Shown: positions 1 through 9,164 of the stretch, piece after piece
Numbering within the stretch: the first letter of the stretch is position 1
Layout: each line of letters opens with the position of its first letter
Source: Brevundimonas sp.
Lineage (GTDB): Bacteria > Pseudomonadota > Alphaproteobacteria > Caulobacterales > Caulobacteraceae
DNA length: 56,804 nt
Assembly (NCBI RefSeq): GCF_016463295.1
Contig: NZ_JAEMRO010000008.1
Location: 1,688 to 58,491, forward strand
Direction: 5' to 3'
Notes under the pieces: generated by a model
What the model saw: the letters and a program-made list of their open reading frames with translations, nothing else
Told to the model about the DNA's origin: nothing
Databases searched by the model: none
Position numbers and translations under genes: made by a program

Positions 1-72
1 ATGCGTCCGGTCAGGGTGGACCGAGACACAACAGCGTTGCAACAAGATTGTTGCAGCGCGGCGACGACGAAA

Positions 73-2574
73 TCAGGGCGTGCCCGATGCCGCCGTCGCC
101 GGTGCTGCCGCCACCTGACGCGGGCCCGCATTCTTGACGTACTGATCCAGCCAGCGAACGGTCTCCCACAAAGTATGGCCGACGGACTCGCGCGCGCGAT
201 AGCCGTGGGCCTCCAGCGGCAGCACGACATAGCGCACCGTCGCCCCCTGCCCTTTCAGCGCGGCATAGAAGCGCTCCGACTGCACGGGGAAGGTGCCGGA
301 ATTGTCGTCCGCCTCGCCGTGGATCAGCAGGATCGGCTCATTGACCCGGTTGGCATAGGTGAAGGGCGACATCTCCTGATAGGTCTCGGTCGCCTCCCAA
401 TAGGTGCGCTGCTCGGCCTGGAAGCCGAAAGGCGTCAGGGTCCGGTTATAGGCCCCCGAACGCGCGATCCCCGTGCGGAACAGGTCGGTGTGCGCCAGCA
501 GGTTGGCAGTCATGAAGGCCCCGTAGGAGTGGCCACCCACGGCGATCTTGTCCGGATCGGCCACGCCCCGATCCACCACCGCCTTGACCGCCGCCTCGGC
601 CGAGGCGCTCAGCTGTTCGATATAGGTGTCGTTGGGCTCGGCCCCGTTCACGCCGATGATGGGCATGGTCGGATTGTCCAGCACGGCATAGCCCTGGGTC
701 AGCAGGAAGAGGTGGCTGGACCCGCCCGGACGCACGAACCGGTTGTCGGTATCGACCACCTGACCGGCCACGGCGGCGTCGGTGAACTCCGCCGGATAGG
801 CCCACATGACCAGCGGCAGCGGGCCGTCGCGGTCCTTGTCGTAGCCGGCGGGCAGATACAGGGTGCCGGACAGCTGGACGCCGTCGGCGCGGGTATAGGT
901 GATCAGTTCGCGCGACACCCCGGCCAGTTGCGGCGCGGGGTCCGGGAAGGCGGTCAGGGCTGTGGTCGGGGCGGCGGTCTGATCGTCGTCCAGGCTGCGG
1001 ATGTAGAGGTTGCCCGGCATGTCCTTCGTCTCGCGCCGTGTGACCAGACGGCGACCCTCGTCGTCCAGAATGCCGACCAGGCTTTCATAGGCCCCCGGAG
1101 CAGAGGTCCATATCCGCTCGGACTGGCCGGTGTTGAGGTCCATCGCCGCCAGGAAGGGATACTCCCCCTGCCGCGTCGCACCCGCGCCGGTCATCAGGAC
1201 GCGCGAACCGTCGGGGGTGAAGCGCATGACGTTGAAGCCATTGCCGGTCGGCTGGGACACGGGCGATCCCGGGTCGTTGTAACGGTCCTGATAGTTGCGC
1301 TCCAGAAGGACGCGGCCCTGACCCGGGTTTGACGGATCGACCACATAGCGGGTTTCATTGCGGGTGTTGAACCAGCGGCTCCCGACGATGGCCAGATCGT
1401 CACGACCCCAGTCGACGCCGCCGTAGCGCTCGTCCAGATCGATCAGCTTGACCGGCTGGCCGTTGAACGGCGCGGCCAGCATCAGGACGCGGTCGCGGAC
1501 TTCGGAGGCGCTGCGGGAGTCGCCACCGTCCTGAGCTTCGGCCCAGACCAGGGTGGCGGGGGCATCGGCACGCCACTGGACCGCGCGCGGGCCCGGCGCG
1601 ACGGAATCGAACGGGGTGGGGATGTTGTCGCGCAGGGGCAGGTCGGCGACCTGATGCACGACCCGACCCTGCAGGTCGGTGACCGTCACCTCGGACGGGA
1701 AAAGGCCGGCGGGCACCACATAGCTGTAGGGCTTCTTGACGCGCGTCTGGAGCACATGCGCCCCGTCAGGCGACACGGACGCCCCCAGGATCACGCCGGG
1801 CTGGCCGATCGGGCGGACCGTCCCGTCCAGCGACACCACCGCCAGCTGGGAGGTGAAATAGTGGTCGAACAGGGCCTCGTCCCCCGCATCGGACAATAGG
1901 TCCTGATAGGTCCGGGTCGGGGCCGCACGGCCGCCGGTCTCTGAGATCGTCGGGCCGGCCGGCGGACGGGTGGTGTCGGGGGCCGCGCCGCGCCCCGCAG
2001 GCACCATGCGCACCACCAGACCGGAGTTGTCGGGCAGCCAGTCGAAGCCGGCACCGGCTGCGGCGTTGACATAGCCATCGGCCACCTTTCGCGCCGTCGC
2101 GGCAGCGACGTCGGCAACCCACAGCTCCATCCCTTGCGGTGCGTCCATCAGGAAGGCCACCGACTTGCCGTCCGGCGACCAGCTGGGCGAGGTGAAGCGC
2201 GCATCGGCAGGCAGGCTGACCGGGCGGATAGCCCCGCCCTCGATCTGCTGGAAGCTCATGCCCGTCAGCCAGCTGATGCGGCTGTTGGCCGGGCCGTTGT
2301 TGCGCGGATTGATGCGGTAGCCGCCCAGCCGCAGCATGGGCTCGGCCAGCTCGGCGATGGACGGCAGGTTCGACCGGTCAAACAGGGCCAGCGTCTGATC
2401 GTCGGGGCTCAGCGACGGGGTCGGCGTCGGCTTGGTGTCCAGTATCTGGGCGATCGGTGCGGGCGGCTGCTGGTAGGTGACCCCGTTCTGGGCCTCCTGG
2501 GCCAGGACCGGACCGGCAAAGGCGGCCAGAAGAACGAACGCGGGCAGGGCCCGGCCAAGCAGACGATGACGCAT
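73..2574 (-). CDS. Secreted S9 family (prolyl oligopeptidase-like) peptidase
   Basis: An 833-residue serine peptidase, probably exported and cleaving peptides in the periplasm. The N-terminus (MRHRLLGRALPAFVLLAAFA...VLAQ) is a signal peptide; the in-frame ATG 61 codons upstream was rejected because that extension runs through a palindromic repeat and lies before the signal peptide. The middle is beta-propeller/WD-like (repeated SPDG motifs). The C-terminal alpha/beta hydrolase domain has GGHSYGAF (Ser about 683), HGEADDN (Asp about 756) and EAHGY (His about 790), a complete triad. The length suits acylaminoacyl-peptidase or dipeptidyl-peptidase relatives. The substrate is unknown. The gene stands alone, downstream of a family A repeat pair. 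Confidence 0.88.
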   Translation of the reverse strand: MRHRLLGRALPAFVLLAAFAGPVLAQEAQNGVTYQQPPAPIAQILDTKPTPTPSLSPDDQTLALFDRSNLPSIAELAEPMLRLGGYRINPRNNGPANSRISWLTGMSFQQIEGGAIRPVSLPADARFTSPSWSPDGKSVAFLMDAPQGMELWVADVAAATARKVADGYVNAAAGAGFDWLPDNSGLVVRMVPAGRGAAPDTTRPPAGPTISETGGRAAPTRTYQDLLSDAGDEALFDHYFTSQLAVVSLDGTVRPIGQPGVILGASVSPDGAHVLQTRVKKPYSYVVPAGLFPSEVTVTDLQGRVVHQVADLPLRDNIPTPFDSVAPGPRAVQWRADAPATLVWAEAQDGGDSRSASEVRDRVLMLAAPFNGQPVKLIDLDERYGGVDWGRDDLAIVGSRWFNTRNETRYVVDPSNPGQGRVLLERNYQDRYNDPGSPVSQPTGNGFNVMRFTPDGSRVLMTGAGATRQGEYPFLAAMDLNTGQSERIWTSAPGAYESLVGILDDEGRRLVTRRETKDMPGNLYIRSLDDDQTAAPTTALTAFPDPAPQLAGVSRELITYTRADGVQLSGTLYLPAGYDKDRDGPLPLVMWAYPAEFTDAAVAGQVVDTDNRFVRPGGSSHLFLLTQGYAVLDNPTMPIIGVNGAEPNDTYIEQLSASAEAAVKAVVDRGVADPDKIAVGGHSYGAFMTANLLAHTDLFRTGIARSGAYNRTLTPFGFQAEQRTYWEATETYQEMSPFTYANRVNEPILLIHGEADDNSGTFPVQSERFYAALKGQGATVRYVVLPLEAHGYRARESVGHTLWETVRWLDQYVKNAGPRQVAAAPATAASGTP

Positions 2575-2659
2575 TTCAGAACAGTCCCATGACACCCCGC
2601 CAGCCCGACGGGAGCGGCACGCTAGGGGTCGGCGTGCCCTTGGGTCAACCCTTCCCCGT

Positions 2660-2791
2660 CCGCTCATCCCGGCGAAAGCCGGGATCCAGTTCCGTCCAGC
2701 TTGGCGCGGGTGTTTCAGGCCAGCGACCGCGCACGCACCGCGACACCGATCATCCAAAGCTCTGGGTCCCGGCTTTCGCCGGGATGAGCGG
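2660..2791. repeat. Family A inverted palindromic repeat pair, copy 1
   Basis: Two 30-bp units in opposite orientation (2660-2689 and 2762-2791) share the hairpin core CCCGGCGAAAGCCGGG and flank a 72-bp spacer. The element lies between the starts of the S9 peptidase gene and the end of the small membrane-protein gene. Related pairs are at 12483-12616 and 27290-27415. It resembles the REP/BIME class of bacterial intergenic repeats. Confidence 0.9.
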
Positions 2792-2802
2792 ACTATAGAT
2801 AT

Positions 2803-3240
2803 TCACGTCGGCGGGCGCGGCTCGGCGGGTTCCTGCCCGGGGAAGCGGGCGTCCTGCCAGCTGTGCCAGATGTCGCGCATGCCCTGGCGCGGCATGTCGG
2901 TGCCGACCTGGGCCAGTTGATCGACCCAGACCTCCGACACCCGCCCGACCGTCACGGACCACCAGCCCGGCGGCTGTTCGCGCGACCAGTTCAGGGGCGA
3001 AACCGCATTGAACGTCAGCATGAAGACCGCGACGACCAGAATGACGACATCGGTCCAGCGGCGGTCGGCGGCCGCAGTGGCCTCGGCATCCAGCGGTGGC
3101 TCGGCCGGGTAGAGGCTGCGTCCGAAGGCGCGCAGTCGCCCGCGAAAGGTGCGCAGGTCGTGGGCGTCGGCTTCCGGGATCCAGTCGCTGACGGGATCGG
3201 CGGGGGTGGCCGGTGGTGTGCGATCGGGCTCGTGGGTCAT
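2803..3240 (-). CDS. Hypothetical single-pass membrane protein of the O-acetylation operon
   Basis: A 145-residue protein of no recognised family. The N-terminal 60 residues are polar and proline-rich; one hydrophobic segment (about residues 64-81, VVILVVAVFMLTFNAV) is followed by a Trp-rich tail of about 60 residues. It starts 13 bases after the MBOAT gene stops on the same strand, so it is the likely third gene of the SGNH-MBOAT operon. By position it may be an accessory or anchoring subunit of the acetylation machinery; this is inference only. Confidence 0.7.
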   Translation of the reverse strand: MTHEPDRTPPATPADPVSDWIPEADAHDLRTFRGRLRAFGRSLYPAEPPLDAEATAAADRRWTDVVILVVAVFMLTFNAVSPLNWSREQPPGWWSVTVGRVSEVWVDQLAQVGTDMPRQGMRDIWHSWQDARFPGQEPAEPRPPT

Positions 3241-3253
3241 GACGCCTCCCGCC

Positions 3254-4654
3254 TCAGAACTGGAAATAGATAAAGGGGGCGACGCCGTCGGGGCGGGCCG
3301 CTTCCAGGATCAGGAAGGCGGCGGACAGCAGCAAGCCAAACGTCAGGGCCGGAGCCTCCTTGAGCCGCACCGCAACCCCCTCGATCGCACGCGGCGGCAG
3401 CCAATGCATGGCCAGGCCGCCGACGACCAGCACCAGCAGCAGCGGCGTCAGCGCCAGAACGGGACCGGGTCGACCCAGCCCCTGAAGCATCGCCACAGCC
3501 ATGCCGAAGCTCTCGGCGCGGAACAGGATCCAGCCCAGGCAGACGATGTGGAAGGTGACGATAACACCGATGACGGTCGGCATGACCTTGCGGTTGCCCA
3601 AGGCGGAACGACCCAGCCGCTCGACCACCTGGACGAAGCCGTGCAGGGCACCCCAGGCCAGGAAGGTCCAGGCTGCACCATGCCAGAGACCACCCAGCAG
3701 CATGGTGATGAAGACATTGCGGCAGCTGGCCCACAGCCCCTTCTTGCCGCCACCCAGCGGGATATACAGATAGTCGCGCAGCCAGCTGGACAGGCTGATG
3801 TGCCAGCGCCGCCAGAAGTCCTGCATCGAACTGGCCCGGTACGGCTGGTCGAAGTTGCGCGGGAAGGAATAGCCCAAGAGCGCCGCGATCCCGATCGCCA
3901 TGTCGGAATAGGCCGAGAAGTCGCAATAGATCTGGACCGCATAGCCATAGACGGCAAAGGCGATGTCGACGCTGCTGTAGGCCGAGGGATCGAAGAAGAC
4001 CGGATCGACCAGATTGACCGAAATCTCGGTGGCGATGATCGACTTCTTGAACAGGCCCCAGACGATCAGCAGCAGGCCCCAGGTGGCGGCTTCGCGCGTC
4101 AGGCGCGGAGCCTTGTCGAACTGGGGCAGCAGGTCTGAGGCCCGCACGATCGGCCCGGCGACGAGATGCGGAAAGAAGCTCATCAGCAGCATGACGTCCA
4201 GCAGGCTCCTGGCCGGTGGGGTCGTGCCGCGATGCACGTCCACGACATAGCTGATGCCCTGGAAGGTGAAGAAGCTGATCCCCACCGGCAGCAGGATCTG
4301 AAGGATCTGGATGTCGCGCCCCCAGCCCAGCGGGGCCAGCAGGTTGGCGAACTGCTCCACGAAGAAGCCGTAGTATTTGAAGGTCCCCAGGATCAGCAGA
4401 TTGGCCGTGACGCCTAGGACCAGCAGCCATTTGCGCCGGTCCGGGGCCCGCCGCGCGATCATCGCCGCAATGCCCCAGTTCAGCACCGCCGACAGGATCA
4501 GCAGGGCGACGAACCGCTCGTCCCACTGGGCATAGAAGAACCAGCTGGCCAGCAGGAGGAAGAGCTTGCGCGACCGGTTCTCCGCCCCCAACGCCCAGGT
4601 CGCGAAATAGACGATCAGAAAGAAGACCGCGAAGGCCAGGGTTGGGAACAGCAT
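3254..4654 (-). CDS. MBOAT family O-acyltransferase (AlgI-like)
   Basis: A 466-residue polytopic membrane protein of the membrane-bound O-acyltransferase family. AlgI/PatA-type members pass acetyl groups across the inner membrane for acetylation of exopolysaccharide or cell wall. Family signatures seen are DFSAYSDMAIGIAALLGY (about 245-262), FWRRWHISLSSWLRDYLYIPLGG (about 280-302) and GGLWHGAAW (His 325, the expected catalytic His). About ten hydrophobic segments are apparent. It lies 17 bases downstream of an SGNH-domain gene, the classic MBOAT plus SGNH pairing. The glycan acceptor cannot be told from sequence. Confidence 0.93.
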   Translation of the reverse strand: MLFPTLAFAVFFLIVYFATWALGAENRSRKLFLLLASWFFYAQWDERFVALLILSAVLNWGIAAMIARRAPDRRKWLLVLGVTANLLILGTFKYYGFFVEQFANLLAPLGWGRDIQILQILLPVGISFFTFQGISYVVDVHRGTTPPARSLLDVMLLMSFFPHLVAGPIVRASDLLPQFDKAPRLTREAATWGLLLIVWGLFKKSIIATEISVNLVDPVFFDPSAYSSVDIAFAVYGYAVQIYCDFSAYSDMAIGIAALLGYSFPRNFDQPYRASSMQDFWRRWHISLSSWLRDYLYIPLGGGKKGLWASCRNVFITMLLGGLWHGAAWTFLAWGALHGFVQVVERLGRSALGNRKVMPTVIGVIVTFHIVCLGWILFRAESFGMAVAMLQGLGRPGPVLALTPLLLVLVVGGLAMHWLPPRAIEGVAVRLKEAPALTFGLLLSAAFLILEAARPDGVAPFIYFQF

Positions 4655-4671
4655 TTAGTCGGTCCCGGCGA

Positions 4672-5586
4672 TCAGGCGGCAGGCTGGGCGGTGGGTTGCG
4701 GCCGGGTCAAGCCCGCGTCGCGCACCAGACGATCGACGATGCTGCCGCTGACATGCATCACACCCGCGAGCGACAGGTGCATGCCGTCGTCCTTGCGCAT
4801 CAGGACGCGGCGCCCGTTCGCATCCTGGCCATAGGCCTCGTAGCCGCCCTGCGCGTCGGCGGTCAGGGGCACCATGTCGATGAAGGTGACATTGGCGGCC
4901 TGCATGCGGCTGCGGACCAGGTCGTTGATGACCTGAATCTTGGCGTTGAAGGCATCGCTGCGCATGCGCGGATTGCCGACCCAGTAGACGGCGATGTCAC
5001 GGCTTTTCAGCAAGGCGATGAGGTCGTCGACCCGTTTGCCGTAGATGGCTTTCCAGCCGTCGCTGCCAAACGGATGGACTGTGCCGTCGATCTCCATGCC
5101 CTGGCCGTCATTGGTGCCGAAGGCGATGATGGCGACGTCCAGATCAGCATTGGCCAGTTGCCCTTGCGTCTTGGCCTGAATGTCCACGAAGTCGTAGCGG
5201 GCCAGGCCGGTCGCGGGCTGGGTGAACTTGCTGACCGTCACGTTCGGATAGGCCTGCATGTCGCGGTACAGGCCGGTGTAGAGGTCCGACGCCATGGAGT
5301 CGCCGAACACGCCGATCTTCAGCGGGCCTTGGGCCAGACGCTGGGGCAGAGGGGTGACCGTACGGGCATCGACGGCCGCCGTCGGCAAGGCAGGTCGGAT
5401 GGTATCGGCGGCCGGGGCAGGCGTGGGCGCATCGGGGGTCGCGGAAGCCTCAGCTGCCTGGCCATTGCCGAGCATCAACGTCGGATGTCGCAGCCATTGC
5501 CGTCCGTCCGGAGTCAGGGCCAAACCCGCCACGACGCCGATCACGAAGATCAGGGTCAGGGCATTGATGACCTTGCGCACGCTCAT
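4672..5586 (-). CDS. SGNH/GDSL-type hydrolase-acetyltransferase partner protein
   Basis: A 304-residue protein starting MSVRKVINALTLIFVIGVVAGLAL, one N-terminal signal or anchor helix, so the active domain is probably periplasmic. SGNH blocks are visible: GDSM (Ser about 97), FGTNDG (Asn about 159) and DDGMHLS (Asp 267, His 270). This resembles DUF459/AlgX-AlgJ-like partners that complete O-acetyl transfer outside the membrane for an MBOAT protein, whose gene follows 17 bases later. An ATG 24 codons upstream was rejected because it would precede the anchor with a soluble basic stretch. An esterase role is possible. Confidence 0.85.
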   Translation of the reverse strand: MSVRKVINALTLIFVIGVVAGLALTPDGRQWLRHPTLMLGNGQAAEASATPDAPTPAPAADTIRPALPTAAVDARTVTPLPQRLAQGPLKIGVFGDSMASDLYTGLYRDMQAYPNVTVSKFTQPATGLARYDFVDIQAKTQGQLANADLDVAIIAFGTNDGQGMEIDGTVHPFGSDGWKAIYGKRVDDLIALLKSRDIAVYWVGNPRMRSDAFNAKIQVINDLVRSRMQAANVTFIDMVPLTADAQGGYEAYGQDANGRRVLMRKDDGMHLSLAGVMHVSGSIVDRLVRDAGLTRPQPTAQPAA

Positions 5587-5784
5587 ACTCACGGTTCCCG
5601 GAAGCCAGAATGTCGCAGCGACCTTTATCCTTTTTCCCGAGTCTCTCCAGCCCCCCACACCTGACGAAAGATGTCGGCCTGCTCGCTCACATCGCGCATA
5701 CCGCCTTGCGCTTGCCCCCCTGCGCGGGGAAAGCTAGACACGGCTGAAGAGCAGATATTCATCAAAAGATGAAAAGAGGAAGCG

Positions 5785-6489
5785 ATGCGGAAGATTGTCT
5801 CCGATGCGCGGGCGGCGCTGGACGGGCTGACGTTCGACGGCATGACCGTCATGTCCGGCGGCTTCGGCCTGTGCGGCATTCCCGAGAACCTGATCGCGGG
5901 CCTGCGCGACAGCGGTGTCAAGGGCCTGACCGTCATCTCCAACAATGCGGGCGTCGACGGCTTCGGCCTGGGCCAGCTGCTGGAGACGCGCCAGATCGCC
6001 AAGATGATCAGTTCCTACGTCGGAGAGAACAAGGAGTTCGAGCGCCAGTATCTGGCCGGCGAGCTGGAGCTGGAGTTCAACCCCCAGGGCACACTGGCCG
6101 AGCGCATCCGCGCGGGCGGCGCGGGCATCCCGGCCTTCTTCACCGCCACCGGCGTCGGCACCCTGGTGGCCGAGGGCAAGGAGGTGCGTGAGTTTGACGG
6201 ACGGCAGTATGTGATGGAAACCGGGCTGGTCGCCGACCTGGCCATCGTCAAGGCGTGGAAAGCCGACGAGCGCGGCAACCTGGTGTTCCGCAAGACCGCT
6301 CGCAACTTCAACCCGATGATGGCCACGGCCGGCAAGGTCACCCTGGTCGAGGTCGAGGAGATCGTGCCCGTCGGATCACTGGACCCCGACCACATTCATA
6401 CGCCGGGCGTCTACGTCGACCGCCTGTTCGTCGGCACGTTCGAGAAGCGGATCGAACAGCGGACAGTGCGTACGCGCGAGGTCGCGTGA
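5785..6489 (+). CDS. scoA: 3-oxoacid CoA-transferase subunit A
   Basis: A 234-residue alpha subunit of a class I CoA-transferase (succinyl-CoA:3-ketoacid/acetoacetate type). Family hallmarks are [13 protein letters not shown] (about 25-37), [12 protein letters not shown] (about 52-63) and the C-terminal [24 protein letters not shown] Shine-Dalgarno AGAGGAAG precedes the ATG. The complex would move CoA between succinyl-CoA and acetoacetate or another 3-oxoacid in ketone-body or branched-chain catabolism. The beta subunit gene lies 443 bases downstream, after an intervening membrane-protein gene. The exact substrate is not readable from sequence; atoD and pcaI are family alternatives. Confidence 0.92.
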   Translation: MRKIVSDARAALDGLTFDGMTVMSGGFGLCGIPENLIAGLRDSGVKGLTVISNNAGVDGFGLGQLLETRQIAKMISSYVGENKEFERQYLAGELELEFNPQGTLAERIRAGGAGIPAFFTATGVGTLVAEGKEVREFDGRQYVMETGLVADLAIVKAWKADERGNLVFRKTARNFNPMMATAGKVTLVEVEEIVPVGSLDPDHIHTPGVYVDRLFVGTFEKRIEQRTVRTREVA

Positions 6490-6929
6490 CACTGCCCGCC
6501 AATCCCGCACTTCTGGTGGCAGGGGCGGGCAGCCTCGCGGCCGGTGTGGTGCATCTGGCCTGTATCGTTGGCGGGCCGGACTGGTATCGGTTCTTCGGCG
6601 CAGGCGAAGGCATGGCGCGTGCTGTCGAGCAGGGGCGTTGGCAACCGCATGTCATGACGGCAGTCATCGCCATCGTGCTTTTTGGCTGGGCCTGGTTCGC
6701 CTTTGCCGCAGCGGGCCAGGTGCCCCGTCCGCCTTTGCTGCGTATCGGTCTGATCGCCATAACCCTGGTTCTGTTGCTGCGTGCTGCCGCGGCCTTTGTG
6801 CCGGGCGTCTGGAGGGCGGAGCATTCGCCGACCTTCATCACCGTATCGTCTCTAATCGTCCTAGTGCTGGGCCTGGCGTTCCTGATCGGAACGATCAAGG
6901 CCTGGCCGACACTGTCCATGAGGACCTGA
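6486..6929 (+). CDS. Small four-helix membrane protein inside the CoA-transferase operon
   Basis: 147 residues, starting at a GTG that overlaps the scoA stop (GTGA) and ending 3 bases before scoB. Four hydrophobic stretches are visible, about residues 5-25, 55-75, 84-104 and 118-138. The conserved-looking loop [21 protein letters not shown] lies after the first helix. Small proteins of this look are found scattered in Caulobacterales, but I recognise no characterised function. The tight spacing argues for co-translation with both CoA-transferase subunits. Confidence 0.78.
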   Translation: MTLPANPALLVAGAGSLAAGVVHLACIVGGPDWYRFFGAGEGMARAVEQGRWQPHVMTAVIAIVLFGWAWFAFAAAGQVPRPPLLRIGLIAITLVLLLRAAAAFVPGVWRAEHSPTFITVSSLIVLVLGLAFLIGTIKAWPTLSMRT

Positions 6930-6932
6930 ATC

Positions 6933-7583
6933 ATGCCCCGTACCCGCGAACAACTGGCTGAACGCGCCGCGATAGAGCTGCAGGACGGCTTCTATGTGAA
7001 CCTGGGCATCGGCATCCCGACACTGGTCGCCAACTACATTCCCGAGGGGATGGAGGTCACGCTGCAGTCCGAGAACGGCATGCTGGGGATGGGTCCGTTT
7101 CCCTATGACGAGGACGTCGATGCCGACCTGATCAATGCCGGCAAGCAGACGATCACCGAGATCCCGGAAAGCGCCTATTTCAGCAGCGCCGACAGCTTCG
7201 CCATGATCCGCGGCGGCCATATCAATCTGTCCATCCTGGGGGCCATGGAGGTCGCCGAGAACGGCGACATCGCCAACTGGATGATCCCCGGCAAGCTGGT
7301 GAAGGGCATGGGCGGGGCCATGGACCTTGTCGCAGGCGTGAAGCGCGTCGTGGTCGTCATGGATCACGCCAACAAACACGGCCAGTCCAAGGTGCTGAAG
7401 GCTTGCACCTTGCCTCTGACCGGGACAGGCGTCGTCAGCCGCATCATCACCGATCTCGCCGTCTTCGACGTCAAGCCGGATGGCGCAGGCCTGGAGCTGA
7501 TCGAACTGGCCGACGGCGTAACCCTGGACGAGGTCGCGGCCAGGACCGAGGCGACCTATACGATCGCGCCCGGCCTGGCCTGA
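6933..7583 (+). CDS. scoB: 3-oxoacid CoA-transferase subunit B
   Basis: 216 residues, the beta subunit of the class I CoA-transferase. [15 protein letters not shown] (about 23-37) and the active-site segment [10 protein letters not shown], with the catalytic glutamate at residue 47 that forms the enzyme-CoA thioester, are intact. The C-terminal region ([19 protein letters not shown]) is typical. It works with ScoA, encoded just upstream. The gene ends 6 bases before the convergent Mla lipoprotein gene, with no terminator hairpin visible between them. Confidence 0.92.
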   Translation: MPRTREQLAERAAIELQDGFYVNLGIGIPTLVANYIPEGMEVTLQSENGMLGMGPFPYDEDVDADLINAGKQTITEIPESAYFSSADSFAMIRGGHINLSILGAMEVAENGDIANWMIPGKLVKGMGGAMDLVAGVKRVVVVMDHANKHGQSKVLKACTLPLTGTGVVSRIITDLAVFDVKPDGAGLELIELADGVTLDEVAARTEATYTIAPGLA

Positions 7584-7589
7584 TCGGCG

Positions 7590-8216
7590 TCAGGCCGCGT
7601 TCGCCTCGGTCCAGGCCACGATCTGGGTGTTGAGGTCGCGCGTGGCCAGATCATAGGCCTCGACGATAGCCCCGACGCGATTGGCGGTGGCGGGCTGTTC
7701 GACCGTGAAGATGCGCTCCACCTTCACCTGCCGCTCGGGCAGGGTCAGCAGACGCACGCGGGCCGAGACGACAATCGTCGGCACGGCCTCCGGAGCCGGA
7801 TAGCGGGTCTCGAAAGAGCGCACGTCGATGTCCAGCGAGCGAGTGCTGCGGGCCAGTTCGCGTGGGCCGATCAGTCGCACGCGCGTCGCCTGGCTGGCGA
7901 AGGCGTTTTCCAGACTGGCGGTGAACAGGTCGGACGCAGGCGAAATCCAACGCGCCCCGCCGATATAAGCCGTCTCCGTGCCGGTGACGCCCAGCAGCTT
8001 GTCGCCCTCCGACGCCGCCGGCATTTCGGCGCGACGCATGGACACCAGGATCGGATCGGCCACCAGTGTCGCCGCCTGACCCGACACCCCGCCAAAGCGA
8101 TAGGTCTGGACCGGGTCCGGGCTGGACAGCAGGGCGCAGGCCGACAGGGAGATGGCGGTCGCGCCGACAGCGGCCAAACGCATGAGGGATGGGCGAAGCA
8201 GGTGAGAACGGATCAC
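7590..8216 (-). CDS. ABC-transport auxiliary lipoprotein (PqiC/YmbA-like)
   Basis: 208 residues. The lipobox LSAC (Cys about 27) after a hydrophobic signal predicts an outer-membrane or periplasm-facing lipoprotein. The rest fits the auxiliary lipoprotein family found beside MCE-type transporters (motifs about YRFGGVSG, ARWISPASDLFTASLENAF, LDIDVRSFE). It uses a GTG start overlapping the mlaD stop (GTGA), so it is the last gene of the mlaE-mlaF-mlaD operon. It likely helps deliver lipids between the MCE protein and the outer membrane. Confidence 0.85.
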   Translation of the reverse strand: MIRSHLLRPSLMRLAAVGATAISLSACALLSSPDPVQTYRFGGVSGQAATLVADPILVSMRRAEMPAASEGDKLLGVTGTETAYIGGARWISPASDLFTASLENAFASQATRVRLIGPRELARSTRSLDIDVRSFETRYPAPEAVPTIVVSARVRLLTLPERQVKVERIFTVEQPATANRVGAIVEAYDLATRDLNTQIVAWTEANAA

Positions 8217-9151
8217 GGTTGAACCTCCAGTTCACGGGTCGGGGCGCGGCCGATGAAGTCACGCGGGCTGGCACGGACCTCATCGACGAGGCCTTCCAGC
8301 GAACGCGTGGCGTCTTCCAGCCCCTGGATCGACTGTTGCAGTTGCGGCAGGCCAGTGGCGGTGAAGTCGGTCAGCGGACCCTCCACTCCCTCGGCCGTGC
8401 GGTTGATGGTGGCGATGGCCTTCTGGGCATCCTCGGCAGCCTTGTTGATATTGGCCACCGCAGAGCGGCCGTCGGTCTCGACCAGACGACGCGCCTCGGC
8501 CCCTAGGGCCTCATATTCGCCGATGGCGGAATTGGCCTTGGTCAGGGCCTGCTCCAGCTGCTCGAACATGCCCTTGCGCGCTTCCAGTTCGGCGGTCAGG
8601 GACTCGACATTTTTCAGGCTGGTCGAGAAGCTGCGAACGTTGTCGTCGGACAGCACGCGGTTGATGCGGTTCAACGCATCAACCGTCTGGGCCAGCACCG
8701 TGCCGGACCCACTGAGCAGTTCGGCGATCGGCGACGGCTGGCTCTGGATCACCGGAATGACATTATCCGGATACTGAGTCTTCAGGATGGCGCTGTTGGG
8801 ATCGCCTGCGGTGATCTGGATATAGTTCAGGCCGGTGATGCCCTGCGGTTCCAGCTGGGCGCGCGAGGAGACACGCACGGGCGTGGTGCCATCCACGCGA
8901 ATACGCGCGATGACCTGATCGCCCTTGTTGGGATCCAGATTCAGATCGGTGACCTCGCCCACGCGGATGCCGTTGAAGTGGACCTCGCCGCCTTCCGACA
9001 GGCCGCGCACGGGGCCATAGAAGACGATGTCATAGACGTCGTAGTCGTTGTTGAATTGCAGGCGGGCCAACCAGATGGCGAAGACCGCCAGTGCCGCCAG
9101 AAGGGCGACGGTGGCGATGCCGACGGCGGCGTAGTGTGCGTCTCTTTCCAT
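8213..9151 (-). CDS. mlaD: MCE family protein (MlaD-like) of a lipid transporter
   Basis: 312 residues. A single N-terminal membrane anchor (about 8-28) is followed by one MCE domain (YDIVFYGPVRGLSEGGEVHFNGIRVGEV...GITGLNYIQIT). A long C-terminal region (about 150-300) is rich in heptad-like helices and could form the periplasm-spanning tube. The start at 9151 is preceded by AGGAG; a longer in-frame start was rejected because it lies within the mlaF end. MlaD-type proteins bind phospholipid for transport between inner and outer membrane by the MlaFE ABC transporter encoded upstream. Confidence 0.9.
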   Translation of the reverse strand: MERDAHYAAVGIATVALLAALAVFAIWLARLQFNNDYDVYDIVFYGPVRGLSEGGEVHFNGIRVGEVTDLNLDPNKGDQVIARIRVDGTTPVRVSSRAQLEPQGITGLNYIQITAGDPNSAILKTQYPDNVIPVIQSQPSPIAELLSGSGTVLAQTVDALNRINRVLSDDNVRSFSTSLKNVESLTAELEARKGMFEQLEQALTKANSAIGEYEALGAEARRLVETDGRSAVANINKAAEDAQKAIATINRTAEGVEGPLTDFTATGLPQLQQSIQGLEDATRSLEGLVDEVRASPRDFIGRAPTRELEVQP

Positions 9152-9164
9152 GGGTCGGCTCTCC

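Noticed and set aside
1-1332. Long plus-strand open frame opposite the S9 peptidase
   Set aside because: It is the antisense shadow of a clear peptidase gene in GC-rich DNA, with no family motifs and no ribosome-binding site.
2575-2757. N-terminal extension of the S9 peptidase
   Set aside because: It reads through a palindromic repeat unit (WIPAFAGM-like translation) and would bury the signal peptide.
3149-4138. Long plus-strand open frame opposite the MBOAT gene
   Set aside because: Gln/Gly/Asp-rich antisense translation of the MBOAT sequence; no independent evidence.
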